Notes: generated by a model not told the origin, from the sequence alone. A stretch of DNA of 6,667 bases from JADFOB01 sp964651325 (GCA_964651325.1 CAZYXP010000195.1:1-6667), one strand, 5' to 3'. Shown: positions 1-5,870, numbered from the stretch's first letter. A program made the numbers and translations.

Positions 1-1587
1 GTCACCTCTGCGATTAAGTGGCACCCCAACCCGCTTCATCTGCAGCGCCGCGACGCGGCGGGCAACTACACCTTCCGACCCATCAATCTCGGCGGTACGT
101 CGCCGCTGGCGGTCATGCCCGACATCGAATTCGGTCAGATCAATGGCGACGGCTGGCTCGACATTGTGGTGCTCTCCAAGGCCACCGGAGCCGTAACGCT
201 TTGCCCGACCGTACCGCCGCGCGAAATCAGCAGCCTTGAAGGCGAAATCGCCGTCCTATTCAGCCCCGGCAGCGCTGCGCTCATCCCCGACGGCGATCAA
301 TGGACGCAAATGATCCTCGTCAACCCCATGATCCGCTGCAGACGCGGGACGTCTGGTGAGTTCTGGATCCACAACCAGTACCCCGGCGTCGAGGACGTAG
401 ACTTCATCGAGGGGCAGACTTATCCGGAACTCAACGGTTTCACCGCGTTGGCGGTCGGCAATATCGATGGCGTGCCCGGAGATGAAATCGTAGTCGCGCT
501 GAATACCGGTGAGTGCGCGGAGCTGGGTCAAGAACCGGCCATCACCACCGTCGACCTATGGTTGAACCCCGGTCCTGGTCTGGCGGAAATGCCCAACCAA
601 TGGGGGGCGCCGTTCTTCTCGTCCGACCCTGCCGTCGATGCCTCATGCCCGGGAACTCATGTTGCGCATCCGCCGGGAACAGCCGGCCAGGCCTATTCCT
701 CGTTCCTTCGCGTACCGATCTCGCTGATCCTTGAAGTCCCCCAGATTCGTGATGTCGAATTGCTCGACGTCGACAGTGATGGCGATTTGGACGTCATTGC
801 GGCAACCAGCAACTCGATTAGCCGAAACGTCCGTTGGGTTCGAAATCCTTTCATTCCCCACCAAACAGGCGGTCCGAGCGGTCTCGCGGCGGTTCAGAAC
901 GGTTTCAGCGACGGTTGGCGATTCATCGCGTCCGATTGGGAGACTCGTCCTGTCGGACAGGTCGACACCGGCGCCGATGACATCACGCTTTCGGATATGG
1001 ACGGGGACGGTTCCACTGACGTAGTCGTGCGGTCATCCGCCGGCGTTGTGCAATGGTTCCGCCAGCCGAACATCATCACGCGCGAGCCCGAGTTCCCACC
1101 GAGCGACCCAGTACCGAACCGGTTCAACTTTCCCTGGGAGGTTTATACGCTCACCGAATTCGGCGAGAATCAACGGCCCGAGGGCGTCGGAATCGGCGAT
1201 CTAACCGGTGACGGCCAGGTCGAGCTTGTCATCGCGGCGGAGGGTGCCGCCTTCTGGTACGACGGCACAGCGGGCGCTTCCATCTTCGATCCATGGGCAC
1301 CCAACACGATCATCCAGGACACCGTGGAGGATGCCTCCGCAGGTACCGCGGCCGGCACGGCGGGAACCACGGTTGCTACGGGCACAGCCGCGCCCGGCAC
1401 AGGATTCGGCGTGGAAACAACGGACGTAACCACTGTGATCAACAACCTATTGGTGATCGATCTAGATGCGGATGGTCGACCGGATATCGTCGGAACACTG
1501 GACCGCCGCAGCGGACCCGGACTAAGTGACGATCGTCTCGTGTGGTATCGCAACACGAGAACCGACGATGACGTGCCCGCGCCGTAG
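1..1587 (+). CDS. FG-GAP/VCBS-repeat protein, 3' part (N-terminus outside window)
   Basis: The frame is open from base 1 to the TAG at 1585-1587 (528 codons), so the gene starts upstream; the first in-frame ATG (115) lies inside a repeat-like domain and is not a credible start. At least six Asp-rich loops of the FG-GAP/VCBS type (DxDxDG followed by a hydrophobic strand) are visible: INGDGWLDIVV (139-171), GNIDGVPGDEIVVA (457-498), DVDSDGDLDVIA (766-801), DMDGDGSTDVVV (994-1029), DLTGDGQVELVIA (1198-1236) and DLDADGRPDIVG (1459-1494). In known families such loops bind Ca2+ and cap the blades of a beta-propeller, usually in exported or surface proteins. Scattered Cys residues and many Trp/Tyr fit an extracellular protein, but any signal peptide is outside the window. 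A Thr/Ala/Gly-rich segment (1333-1410) splits the last two repeats. No catalytic domain is seen; binding or adhesion is only a possibility. The end is convergent with the ftsB-like gene. Confidence 0.85.
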   Translation, partial: VTSAIKWHPNPLHLQRRDAAGNYTFRPINLGGTSPLAVMPDIEFGQINGDGWLDIVVLSKATGAVTLCPTVPPREISSLEGEIAVLFSPGSAALIPDGDQWTQMILVNPMIRCRRGTSGEFWIHNQYPGVEDVDFIEGQTYPELNGFTALAVGNIDGVPGDEIVVALNTGECAELGQEPAITTVDLWLNPGPGLAEMPNQWGAPFFSSDPAVDASCPGTHVAHPPGTAGQAYSSFLRVPISLILEVPQIRDVELLDVDSDGDLDVIAATSNSISRNVRWVRNPFIPHQTGGPSGLAAVQNGFSDGWRFIASDWETRPVGQVDTGADDITLSDMDGDGSTDVVVRSSAGVVQWFRQPNIITREPEFPPSDPVPNRFNFPWEVYTLTEFGENQRPEGVGIGDLTGDGQVELVIAAEGAAFWYDGTAGASIFDPWAPNTIIQDTVEDASAGTAAGTAGTTVATGTAAPGTGFGVETTDVTTVINNLLVIDLDADGRPDIVGTLDRRSGPGLSDDRLVWYRNTRTDDDVPAP

Positions 1588-1622
1588 CGGGCGGCACTGA
1601 GCATAGCGTAGCACCCTACGGC
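1581..1622 (+). terminator. Inverted repeat at the stop codon of the FG-GAP gene
   Basis: GCCGTAG (1581-1587, ending on the stop codon) pairs perfectly with CTACGGC (1616-1622). A competing shorter hairpin, CGTAG (1607-1611) with CTACG (1616-1620) around a 4-nt loop, uses the same right arm. No T tract follows; a C run does. It may help end the FG-GAP transcript, but it is not a canonical Rho-independent terminator. Confidence 0.3.
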
Positions 1623-1630
1623 CCCCCATG

Positions 1631-1677
1631 CCTTCGCGCCAGCGAAGGGTGGGCGACGCCGCTGACGGCTGATCGCC
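1631..1677. repeat. Two adjacent small inverted repeats
   Basis: The first hairpin pairs CCTTCGC (1631-1637) with GCGAAGG (1642-1648) around GCCA, and flanking CCA/TGG bases can extend it. The second pairs GGCGA (1652-1656) with TCGCC (1673-1677), and inside it GCCG (1658-1661) with CGGC (1666-1669) around CTGA. They sit nearly back to back in the convergent spacer. They could be parts of a dispersed palindromic repeat or of a termination zone. Confidence 0.45.
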
Positions 1678-1704
1678 AAGGGTTACCCAAGCCCAAGCCC
1701 CTGG

Positions 1705-1722
1705 CTCGCGCGCCTCGCGCGC
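1705..1722. repeat. 9-bp perfect tandem duplication
   Basis: CTCGCGCGC occurs twice in direct succession (1705-1713 and 1714-1722). It lies just ahead of the large inverted repeat. No function is visible; replication slippage is the simplest origin. Confidence 0.7.
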
Positions 1723-1728
1723 ACACGT

Positions 1729-1792
1729 CGCCGCGCAAGCTAAAGCCTGCGGCTCAGCACAACCCGAGCCGCGGGCTTTAGCCCACGCGGCG
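1729..1792. repeat. Long two-tier inverted repeat (64 nt, 24 base pairs)
   Basis: The outer arms CGCCGCG (1729-1735) and CGCGGCG (1786-1792) are perfectly complementary. A symmetric 3/3 internal loop follows (1736-1738, 1783-1785). The inner arms GCTAAAGCCTGCGGCTC (1739-1755) and GAGCCGCGGGCTTTAGC (1766-1782) pair over 17 positions with one T/G, which is a wobble in RNA. The loop is AGCACAACCC (1756-1765). An alternative fold uses GCCGCG (1769-1774) with CGCGGC (1786-1791) around GGCT/AGCC. Because it is nearly symmetric it would fold in RNA from either strand, as expected of a bidirectional terminator between convergent genes. The absence of T tracts equally suggests a REP-like dispersed palindrome. 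Confidence 0.75.
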
Positions 1793-1855
1793 CCCAGGAG
1801 TTCTGAAGCGTTGAACACGGTAGCGCGCTACACATGACCGGCATCAGCTCGAATG

Positions 1856-1879
1856 GCTGATAGCTGACAGCTGACAGCT
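1856..1879. repeat. Heptamer tandem repeat GCTGAYA x3 plus partial unit
   Basis: The units are GCTGATA (1856-1862), GCTGACA (1863-1869), GCTGACA (1870-1876) and a partial GCT (1877-1879). The first unit also pairs with ATCAGC at 1843-1848 to form a 6-bp hairpin (GCTGAT at 1856-1861). The array sits just after the end of the ftsB-like gene on the minus strand, next to a run of eight C. Heptanucleotide arrays of this sort are known in intergenic DNA of cyanobacteria and other bacteria; whether this one is dispersed in its genome cannot be seen here. Confidence 0.65.
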
Positions 1880-1895
1880 CTTCCCCCCCCGCCGC

Positions 1896-2420
1896 TCAAT
1901 CCCGTTGCGGATGAAACACGGCGAATGCCGTTACGATCAGCCCGATCGACATCAACATGACGATCGGGCGCGTTTCCTCGTCGCAGAAGATCCGGTCGTA
2001 ATCCAAAGCCGGCAAGAACGCGACCGCCCGCCGCACAACCGCGGGGGGCGCAACAGGGGTAGGCCTGAACATGTCGCCAGCTTCCTTCGGCACGGTCACT
2101 GCGGCTACGGGGATGCTCCTCATACCCTTGCGGCGGTAGCCGAGATCACGCTGAGCCAGCCGCGCCACCGCCCCCGGATCACTGCAAAGCGCGTCCAAAT
2201 GCGCCTGGGCCTCTTCGATTTCCCGGTTCAAGTCGGCAAGCTTGTGCTGTTCAACCTGCGCTGCCCGATCCAGTACCTGATATTTTCGCCACTCCGGCAA
2301 GAGTACGCACGGGATTAGCGCGGCCAAGGCCATGCTTGTCAGCAGCAAGAAAACCAGCGCGGCCCCGCGATCCGGCGTCGGATTTCCCTCGTTGGCTGAA
2401 TGAAAACGAACCCGAGTCAA
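1896..2420 (-). CDS. ftsB: FtsB/DivIC-like septum formation initiator protein
   Basis: This is a 174-aa protein if it starts at TTG 2420. It has a short cytoplasmic N-terminus, a hydrophobic segment (about residues 20-41), a Glu/Gln/Ala/Leu-rich helix likely to form a coiled coil (about 47-78), then DPGAVARLAQRDLGYRRKG (81-99). That order of TM, coiled coil and DP..VARLAR.LGY..KGE is the signature of the FtsB/DivIC family, which joins FtsL and FtsQ/DivIB in the divisome at the cytoplasmic membrane. It follows eno by 4 nt, and eno-ftsB is also the order in E. coli. The TTG start is chosen because GGAGG (2435-2431) lies 10 nt upstream, inside the eno tail; an in-frame ATG at 2450 would overlap eno and has no clear SD. 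The protein is longer than E. coli FtsB (about 100 aa): a Pro/Val-rich stretch leads to a second hydrophobic segment (about 152-169). The symbol is assigned by family and context, so DivIC-like is an equal name. Confidence 0.75.
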   Translation of the reverse strand: MTRVRFHSANEGNPTPDRGAALVFLLLTSMALAALIPCVLLPEWRKYQVLDRAAQVEQHKLADLNREIEEAQAHLDALCSDPGAVARLAQRDLGYRRKGMRSIPVAAVTVPKEAGDMFRPTPVAPPAVVRRAVAFLPALDYDRIFCDEETRPIVMLMSIGLIVTAFAVFHPQRD

Positions 2421-2424
2421 AAAT

Positions 2425-3717
2425 CTAGCACCTCCGCACCGCCGCGCCATACACGGCCGCGGAGCCCAGGTGTTCTTCGATGCAGAGCAGGCGATTGTAT
2501 TTCGCGATTCGATCGCTGCGGCAAAGACTGCCCGTCTTGATCTGGCCCGCGTTGGTCGCCACTGCCAGATCGGCGATGGTCGAATCTTCCGTCTCGCCGC
2601 TGCGATGACTGATAACCGCCGTCCAGCCGTTTCGGACCGCCATCTGAATCGCCGCGAGCGTCTCGGTCAGCGTTCCGATCTGATTCACCTTGATGAGGAT
2701 GGAATTGGCCGCCCGCATCTCAATAGCCTTAGACAGCCGCTTGGTGTTGGTTACGAGCAAATCGTCCGCCACCAGTTGAATCTTATCGCCAAGAGCCGCA
2801 TTGAGCTTCTTCCAACCGTCCCAATCGTTCTCGTCGAGCCCGTCCTCAAGGCTGCAAATCGGGTATTTCTCGCACCATTTGGACCAGTAGGCAATCATCT
2901 CGTCCGACGAAACACCCCGATCCGGCGCGGATTTGAAAAATCGGTACTCGCCCTTGTTCTTATCGAACATTTCCGAAGTCGCGGGATCCAGGGCGATTTC
3001 GACATCCTCACCCAACCGATACCCAGCCTTCTCCACGGCCACACTGATAAGCTCCAGCGCCTCTTCGTTGGACTTGAGATTCGGGGCAAACCCGCCCTCG
3101 TCGCCCACCGCGGTGTTGTAGCCGCGATCCGAGAGTACGCCTCGAAGGGCATGAAAACACTCGACGCCCATGCGAAGGCCTTCGCGAAACGAGTCCGCCC
3201 CCCATGGCTGAATCATGAATTCCTGGAAATCCACGTTGTTGTCGGCGTGTCGACCGCCGTTGAGAATATTCATCATCGGTACTGGCAGAACGTGGGCAGC
3301 GGGGCCGCCCAGGTAGCGAAAAAGCGGCAAACCGCACGCCTCGGCGGCCGCCCTGGCCGTCGCAAGCGAAACGGCCAGCATCGCGTTGGCCCCCACTTTG
3401 GCCTTGTTGGGTGTGCCGTCGGCTTCGATCATCGCTTCGTCGATGATTTCCTGGTCGGTCGCGTCCAATCCGAGGACAGCCTCCGCCAGCATCGTTTCCA
3501 CGTGTTGCACCGCATTAAGCACGCCCTTGCCGCCGTACCGCTTGGGATCACCATCGCGCAGCTCGACCGCTTCATATTCGCCCGTGGATGCCCCCGATGG
3601 CACAATTGCCTCGCCCACGCTTTCGTCTTCGAGCACGACGGATGCCCCCACCGTCGGGTTTCCTCGAGAATCCAGCAGTTCGCGCGCCTCGATGTGTACG
3701 ATCGTCGTTGAACCCAT
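2425..3717 (-). CDS. eno: Enolase (phosphopyruvate hydratase)
   Basis: Enolase converts 2-phosphoglycerate to phosphoenolpyruvate in glycolysis and gluconeogenesis, in the cytoplasm, using Mg2+. The 430-aa length is normal for bacteria. Family motifs are intact: ARELLDSRGNPTV (11-23), mobile loop SGAST (41-45), GDEGGFAPNL with acid/base E207, metal ligands D244 (ALDPATSE), E291 (CSLEDG) and D318 (VADDL), catalytic base K343 (LIKVNQIGT), SHRSGETED (370-378) with H371-R372-S373, and K394 in GQIKTGS. The tail from about residue 420 diverges from the E. coli ending. The start is the second of two adjacent ATGs (3720 and 3717), because GGGAG (3728-3724) is 6 nt from it and only 3 nt from the first. 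The frame stays open upstream to 3864, but that part resembles nothing and is taken as leader. It is probably co-transcribed with the ftsB-like gene and is divergent from psd. Confidence 0.98.
   Translation of the reverse strand: MGSTTIVHIEARELLDSRGNPTVGASVVLEDESVGEAIVPSGASTGEYEAVELRDGDPKRYGGKGVLNAVQHVETMLAEAVLGLDATDQEIIDEAMIEADGTPNKAKVGANAMLAVSLATARAAAEACGLPLFRYLGGPAAHVLPVPMMNILNGGRHADNNVDFQEFMIQPWGADSFREGLRMGVECFHALRGVLSDRGYNTAVGDEGGFAPNLKSNEEALELISVAVEKAGYRLGEDVEIALDPATSEMFDKNKGEYRFFKSAPDRGVSSDEMIAYWSKWCEKYPICSLEDGLDENDWDGWKKLNAALGDKIQLVADDLLVTNTKRLSKAIEMRAANSILIKVNQIGTLTETLAAIQMAVRNGWTAVISHRSGETEDSTIADLAVATNAGQIKTGSLCRSDRIAKYNRLLCIEEHLGSAAVYGAAVRRC
2431..2435 (-). promoter_or_regulatory. 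Ribosome binding site for the ftsB-like gene
   Basis: GGAGG on the minus strand lies in the last codons of eno, 10 nt ahead of TTG 2420. The TTG begins 4 nt after the eno TAG (2427-2425). This favours the TTG over the ATG at 2450 and suggests translation coupled to eno. Confidence 0.5.
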
Positions 3718-4007
3718 CATATTCTCCCATTTTGGCGTCAATCCACGCCGGTCACCATATCGACCATAGCTGAACCACTGCTCCACCCGACCCCTTGGCA
3801 ATATCGGCCGCGCAATGCCACGATCTTCGACCTTTGACTTTCGATGCTCCGGTCCAATACCCATTTCCCGCTCGCGTGTTACTATAGTACCCTACAGCCG
3901 AGTTCTCCAAGGCCGCGGCCACCGCCGCATCGCCCGACGTGGCTGGAACAACAGCGCAGGAAGCTGTTCGACTTGAATTCTTGAAACGTTCGCACCTGGC
4001 CGTAACG
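3718..4007. other. Divergent eno/psd intergenic region
   Basis: This stretch separates two divergent genes and should hold promoters for both. I see an 8-bp palindrome ACTATAGT (3881-3888), which supplies a -10-like TATAGT on either strand, and a palindrome GGCCGCGGCC (3911-3920). Frames that stay open here, an N-terminal extension of eno (up to 3864) and of psd (GTG 3939), show no family similarity that I recognise. No riboswitch-like structure stood out. Confidence 0.5.
3881..3910 (-). promoter_or_regulatory. Candidate sigma-70-type promoter for eno
   Basis: On the minus strand TTGGAG (3910-3905) is followed after 18 nt by TATAGT (3886-3881). The -10 matches the TATAAT consensus at 5 of 6 positions, but the -35 at only 3 of 6. 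Initiation here would give eno a leader of roughly 155 nt. The -10 is palindromic, so it could also serve psd on the plus strand, though no -35 is visible there. Confidence 0.25.
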
Positions 4008-4721
4008 ATGCTCATCGCAAGAGAAGGTTTTCGGGAAATCCTGTTTTCGACGCTCGTGCTGGCGGCGTTTGGATTCGGTGCGTACTGGCTCTTCCCCCCC
4101 TTGGCGGCCCCCTTCGCGCTGGTATGGATCTGGGTTATTGCGTTTTTTCGCGATCCGTTTCGACGCCCCCGGCTGAGCGCCGGAGATTTGTGCGCTCCGG
4201 CCGACGGAACCGTCACGGAAATCACGCGGATCGACGAGTATGGCCCCCTCAATGGACCGGCGATACGCATTGGGCTGTTCCTAAGCATCTTCAACGTGCA
4301 TATCAATCGTGCGTCGTGCAGCGGGCGAGTCCGATCGCTGGCCTACCGGGCCGGAGAATTCCTGGATGCGCGTCATCCAGAATCCGGGCGCCGCAATGAA
4401 CAGAATGTCCTGCTGATCGATCCGGAGCCTCCCATGCCTGGTCCGGTAGAAATTCGCCAAGTGGCGGGCATGGTCGCCCGAAGAATCATCTGTCACGCCC
4501 GCGCGAAGGGATCGCTAGTCGCGGGGGAGCGGTTCGGCATGATCAAGTTCGGCTCGCGAACGGAGCTGGTCATCCCGGCCATCGAGGGCACTTCGGTTGA
4601 GGTGCAAATCGGCGACAAGGTTAAGGCGGGTATCACCGTTTTGGCGCGACAACCGCTGACATCGGATCGCGAGCCCGAACCCGAGGTTTCCGCCCAAACA
4701 CAGGCCTCGGCCTCCTCGTAG
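4008..4721 (+). CDS. psd: Phosphatidylserine decarboxylase, short (archaeal-type) family
   Basis: Psd decarboxylates phosphatidylserine to phosphatidylethanolamine at the cytoplasmic membrane, using a pyruvoyl group made by self-cleavage. From ATG 4008 it has 237 aa, beginning MLIAREGF, which suits the family. A hydrophobic hairpin (about residues 10-47) leads into FRDP (47-50). APADGTV holds D66 and FNVHINR holds H98, the likely Asp-His of the self-cleavage triad. NEQN (130-133), QVAG (151-154) and MIKFGSRTEL follow, with cleavage expected between G182 and S183 to give a large beta and a small pyruvoyl alpha chain. The tail past about 217 is a non-conserved Glu/Pro/Ser/Ala stretch. The start is uncertain: GTG 3939 adds 23 residues and TTG 3981 adds 9, and none of the three has a clear SD at normal spacing. 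It precedes pssA, whose product is its substrate, so the two very likely form an operon. Confidence 0.92.
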   Translation: MLIAREGFREILFSTLVLAAFGFGAYWLFPPLAAPFALVWIWVIAFFRDPFRRPRLSAGDLCAPADGTVTEITRIDEYGPLNGPAIRIGLFLSIFNVHINRASCSGRVRSLAYRAGEFLDARHPESGRRNEQNVLLIDPEPPMPGPVEIRQVAGMVARRIICHARAKGSLVAGERFGMIKFGSRTELVIPAIEGTSVEVQIGDKVKAGITVLARQPLTSDREPEPEVSAQTQASASS

Positions 4722-4733
4722 GCCTCCTCGTAG
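4710..4733 (+). repeat. 12-bp tandem duplication spanning the psd stop codon
   Basis: GCCTCCTCGTAG occurs twice without a gap (4710-4721 and 4722-4733). Each copy ends in TAG, and because the unit is 12 bp both stops are in the psd frame, so psd has a backup stop. Each copy also carries CCTCC, the core of the 16S rRNA anti-SD sequence itself, not of an SD. The second copy ends 10 nt before the pssA ATG. Slippage duplication is the likely origin. Confidence 0.85.
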
Positions 4734-4743
4734 GCATCGTACC

Positions 4744-5712
4744 ATGAGAATTGCAGGCAGTGCCCCTAGAAATCGCAGAAGGCGTCGGCGTCGGCAAATG
4801 AAGTCGCTGGCGTTCCTGCCATCGATCATCACCCTGTGCAACCTGACTTGCGGATTCGCGGCCGTCCACTTCGCAATCCGTGCCATGTATGAATTGGGAC
4901 GCGGCGAGGTGGTCTACGGGACGACAGACCAACCGATCCGATTGATCGAGTTGATGTTGCCGTCGTTTCTGTCACTCGGAGGCGGGCTGGTCGTCCTCGG
5001 GATGGTGTTTGATGCCTTTGACGGCCTTATCGCCCGCATGACGCGAAGTACGACCGATTTCGGCGGGCAGTTGGACAGCCTGGCCGACATCGTCACCTTT
5101 GGCGTCGCCCCGGCCACGCTGATGGTCGCGTTCATGACCACGCAGCTGGCCAACGAAGCCATTCTGCCATCGCCGATCAGCACGCACGTGCTCGGCCGTT
5201 TCTCGTGGGTTTGCGCCGCGCTTTATGTGGCCTTTACCGCGATCAGACTGGCTCGCTACAACGTAGAGCATGCCCGCGCCGACTTCGACCCTCGCGCGTT
5301 CCGCGGGCTTCCCAGCCCCGGAGCGGGAGCGATCGTCGTGGCCCTCATTATCTTTCAAGACCAGGAAGTCGGACAACCGCTGCGTCCGTTCATCGTCTAC
5401 GCACTGCCCATCGTCGCCCTGTTGACGGCGTTTCTCATGGTCAGTCGCTTGCCGTACAAGCGGTTTCATCGCGCGCTGCTGCTTGGCAATCAACCCTTCG
5501 GACAATTTCTCGGATGCGTAGCGTTGCTGGCCTTGTTCTGGCTCTACAAAGCGCCGACCCTGCTGTTTGTGGTGCTCTGGTATTGGGCCAGCGGACCGAT
5601 TCACTGGCTCACCGAACTGATTCGTAGCAAACGCGGCGATCTGCAGTCGCCAGCATCATCCACGGTCCAGCAATCCGACGCCCAACAGGGACGCCCCAGA
5701 AACAGCGCATAA
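4744..5712 (+). CDS. pssA: CDP-diacylglycerol-serine O-phosphatidyltransferase
   Basis: PssA makes phosphatidylserine from CDP-diacylglycerol and serine in the cytoplasmic membrane. The 322-aa protein carries the complete CDP-alcohol phosphotransferase signature DGxxARx8GxxxDxxxD: D93, G94, A97, R98, G107, D111 and D115. The aspartates bind the metal and the last one is the expected catalytic base. LPSIITLCNLTCGFAAV (25-41) is the usual first membrane helix, and RLARYN (168-173) and FRGLPSPGAG (186-195) are further family motifs marking the serine-transferase (type II) branch. About seven hydrophobic segments are visible; the last 30 residues are polar. The N-terminus has seven consecutive Arg (11-17), consistent with the basic N-terminal stretch of many PssA proteins. 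The start at 4744 lacks an SD; M19 (ATG 4798) is a possible alternative. It follows psd by 22 nt in the same direction and supplies the Psd substrate. Confidence 0.95.
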   Translation: MRIAGSAPRNRRRRRRRQMKSLAFLPSIITLCNLTCGFAAVHFAIRAMYELGRGEVVYGTTDQPIRLIELMLPSFLSLGGGLVVLGMVFDAFDGLIARMTRSTTDFGGQLDSLADIVTFGVAPATLMVAFMTTQLANEAILPSPISTHVLGRFSWVCAALYVAFTAIRLARYNVEHARADFDPRAFRGLPSPGAGAIVVALIIFQDQEVGQPLRPFIVYALPIVALLTAFLMVSRLPYKRFHRALLLGNQPFGQFLGCVALLALFWLYKAPTLLFVVLWYWASGPIHWLTELIRSKRGDLQSPASSTVQQSDAQQGRPRNSA

Positions 5713-5788
5713 CCCGCGAGCCTCGCCCCATATGCCAAGGGCAGCAGCCTACAATGCCCCGCGAAGCACGCACCGCCCATTGTACGGG

Positions 5789-5817
5789 TTGAACTCGACG
5801 GCTTGGTCTGGGATGAT
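5789..5817 (+). promoter_or_regulatory. Weak candidate promoter upstream of gltX
   Basis: TTGAAC (5789-5794) and GATGAT (5812-5817) are separated by 17 nt. Each matches the sigma-70 consensus at 4 of 6 positions. The -10 overlaps the left arm of the following hairpin. In GC-rich DNA such a match may arise by chance. Confidence 0.2.
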
Positions 5818-5856
5818 CGACGCGTAGTCGTCTAGCGACGATCCATGCTTTTTTTT
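5815..5856 (+). terminator. Hairpin plus T8 tract, likely Rho-independent terminator
   Basis: GATCG (5815-5819) pairs with CGATC (5839-5843). After an A/A mismatch, CGC (5821-5823) pairs with GCG (5835-5837), and TAG (5825-5827) with CTA (5832-5834), around loop TCGT with G5824 bulged. Five bases later come eight T (5849-5856). It probably ends the psd-pssA transcript. It lies only 21 nt ahead of the gltX start, so an attenuator role in a gltX leader is the alternative. The stem is imperfect and the gap to the T tract is longer than usual. Confidence 0.45.
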
Positions 5857-5865
5857 CGAGCCCTA

Positions 5866-5870
5866 GGGAG
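5866..5870 (+). promoter_or_regulatory. Ribosome binding site for gltX
   Basis: GGGAG lies 7 nt before TTG 5878, an ideal spacing. It decides the start in favour of TTG over the in-frame ATG at 5845, which has no SD and would place the T tract inside the coding region. Confidence 0.6.

Larger units (their letters stand above)
1588..1895. other. Convergent intergenic region rich in hairpins and short tandem repeats
   Basis: No reading frame here looks like a gene. It lies between the stop codons of two convergent genes (TAG at 1587 on plus, TGA at 1898-1896 on minus). It holds inverted repeats at 1581-1622, 1631-1648, 1652-1677, 1729-1792 and 1843-1861, a 9-bp tandem duplication at 1705-1722, a 12-bp perfect palindrome GTAGCGCGCTAC at 1820-1831, a heptamer repeat at 1856-1879 and a run of eight C at 1883-1890. 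None of the hairpins is followed by a clear T tract on either strand. Transcription termination from both sides, dispersed REP-like elements, or both, would explain the structure; this is inference. Confidence 0.7.

Noticed and set aside
1170..1679. Minus-strand open frame of 169 codons at the end of the FG-GAP gene
   Set aside because: It mirrors the Thr/Ala/Gly-rich stretch and Asp loops of the plus-strand gene and resembles no protein I know.
1588..1895. CRISPR array or tRNA in the repeat-rich spacer
   Set aside because: The repeats are short and of different kinds with no regular spacer pattern, and no cloverleaf with TTCRA-type T loop was found.
2470..3711. Long plus-strand open frame of 413 codons
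   Set aside because: It lies entirely antisense to eno, which has every conserved catalytic motif. Its translation is rich in Arg/His and shows no family motif; it is a GC-rich shadow frame.
3834..3861. TTGACT as -35 of a psd promoter
   Set aside because: The -35 is good (5 of 6), but at 15-18 nt spacing no sequence resembles a -10; the TATAGT at 3883 is far too distant.
3718..3864. 49-codon N-terminal extension of enolase
   Set aside because: Enolases begin close to the ARE..DSRGNPT motif; the ATG at 3717 gives normal length and has an SD, while the extension matches nothing in the family.
4972..5604. Minus-strand open frame of 210 codons
   Set aside because: It is antisense to pssA, which carries the full CDP-alcohol phosphotransferase motif. 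The composition (Arg/Gln/Gly/Asp-rich) is typical of a shadow frame.
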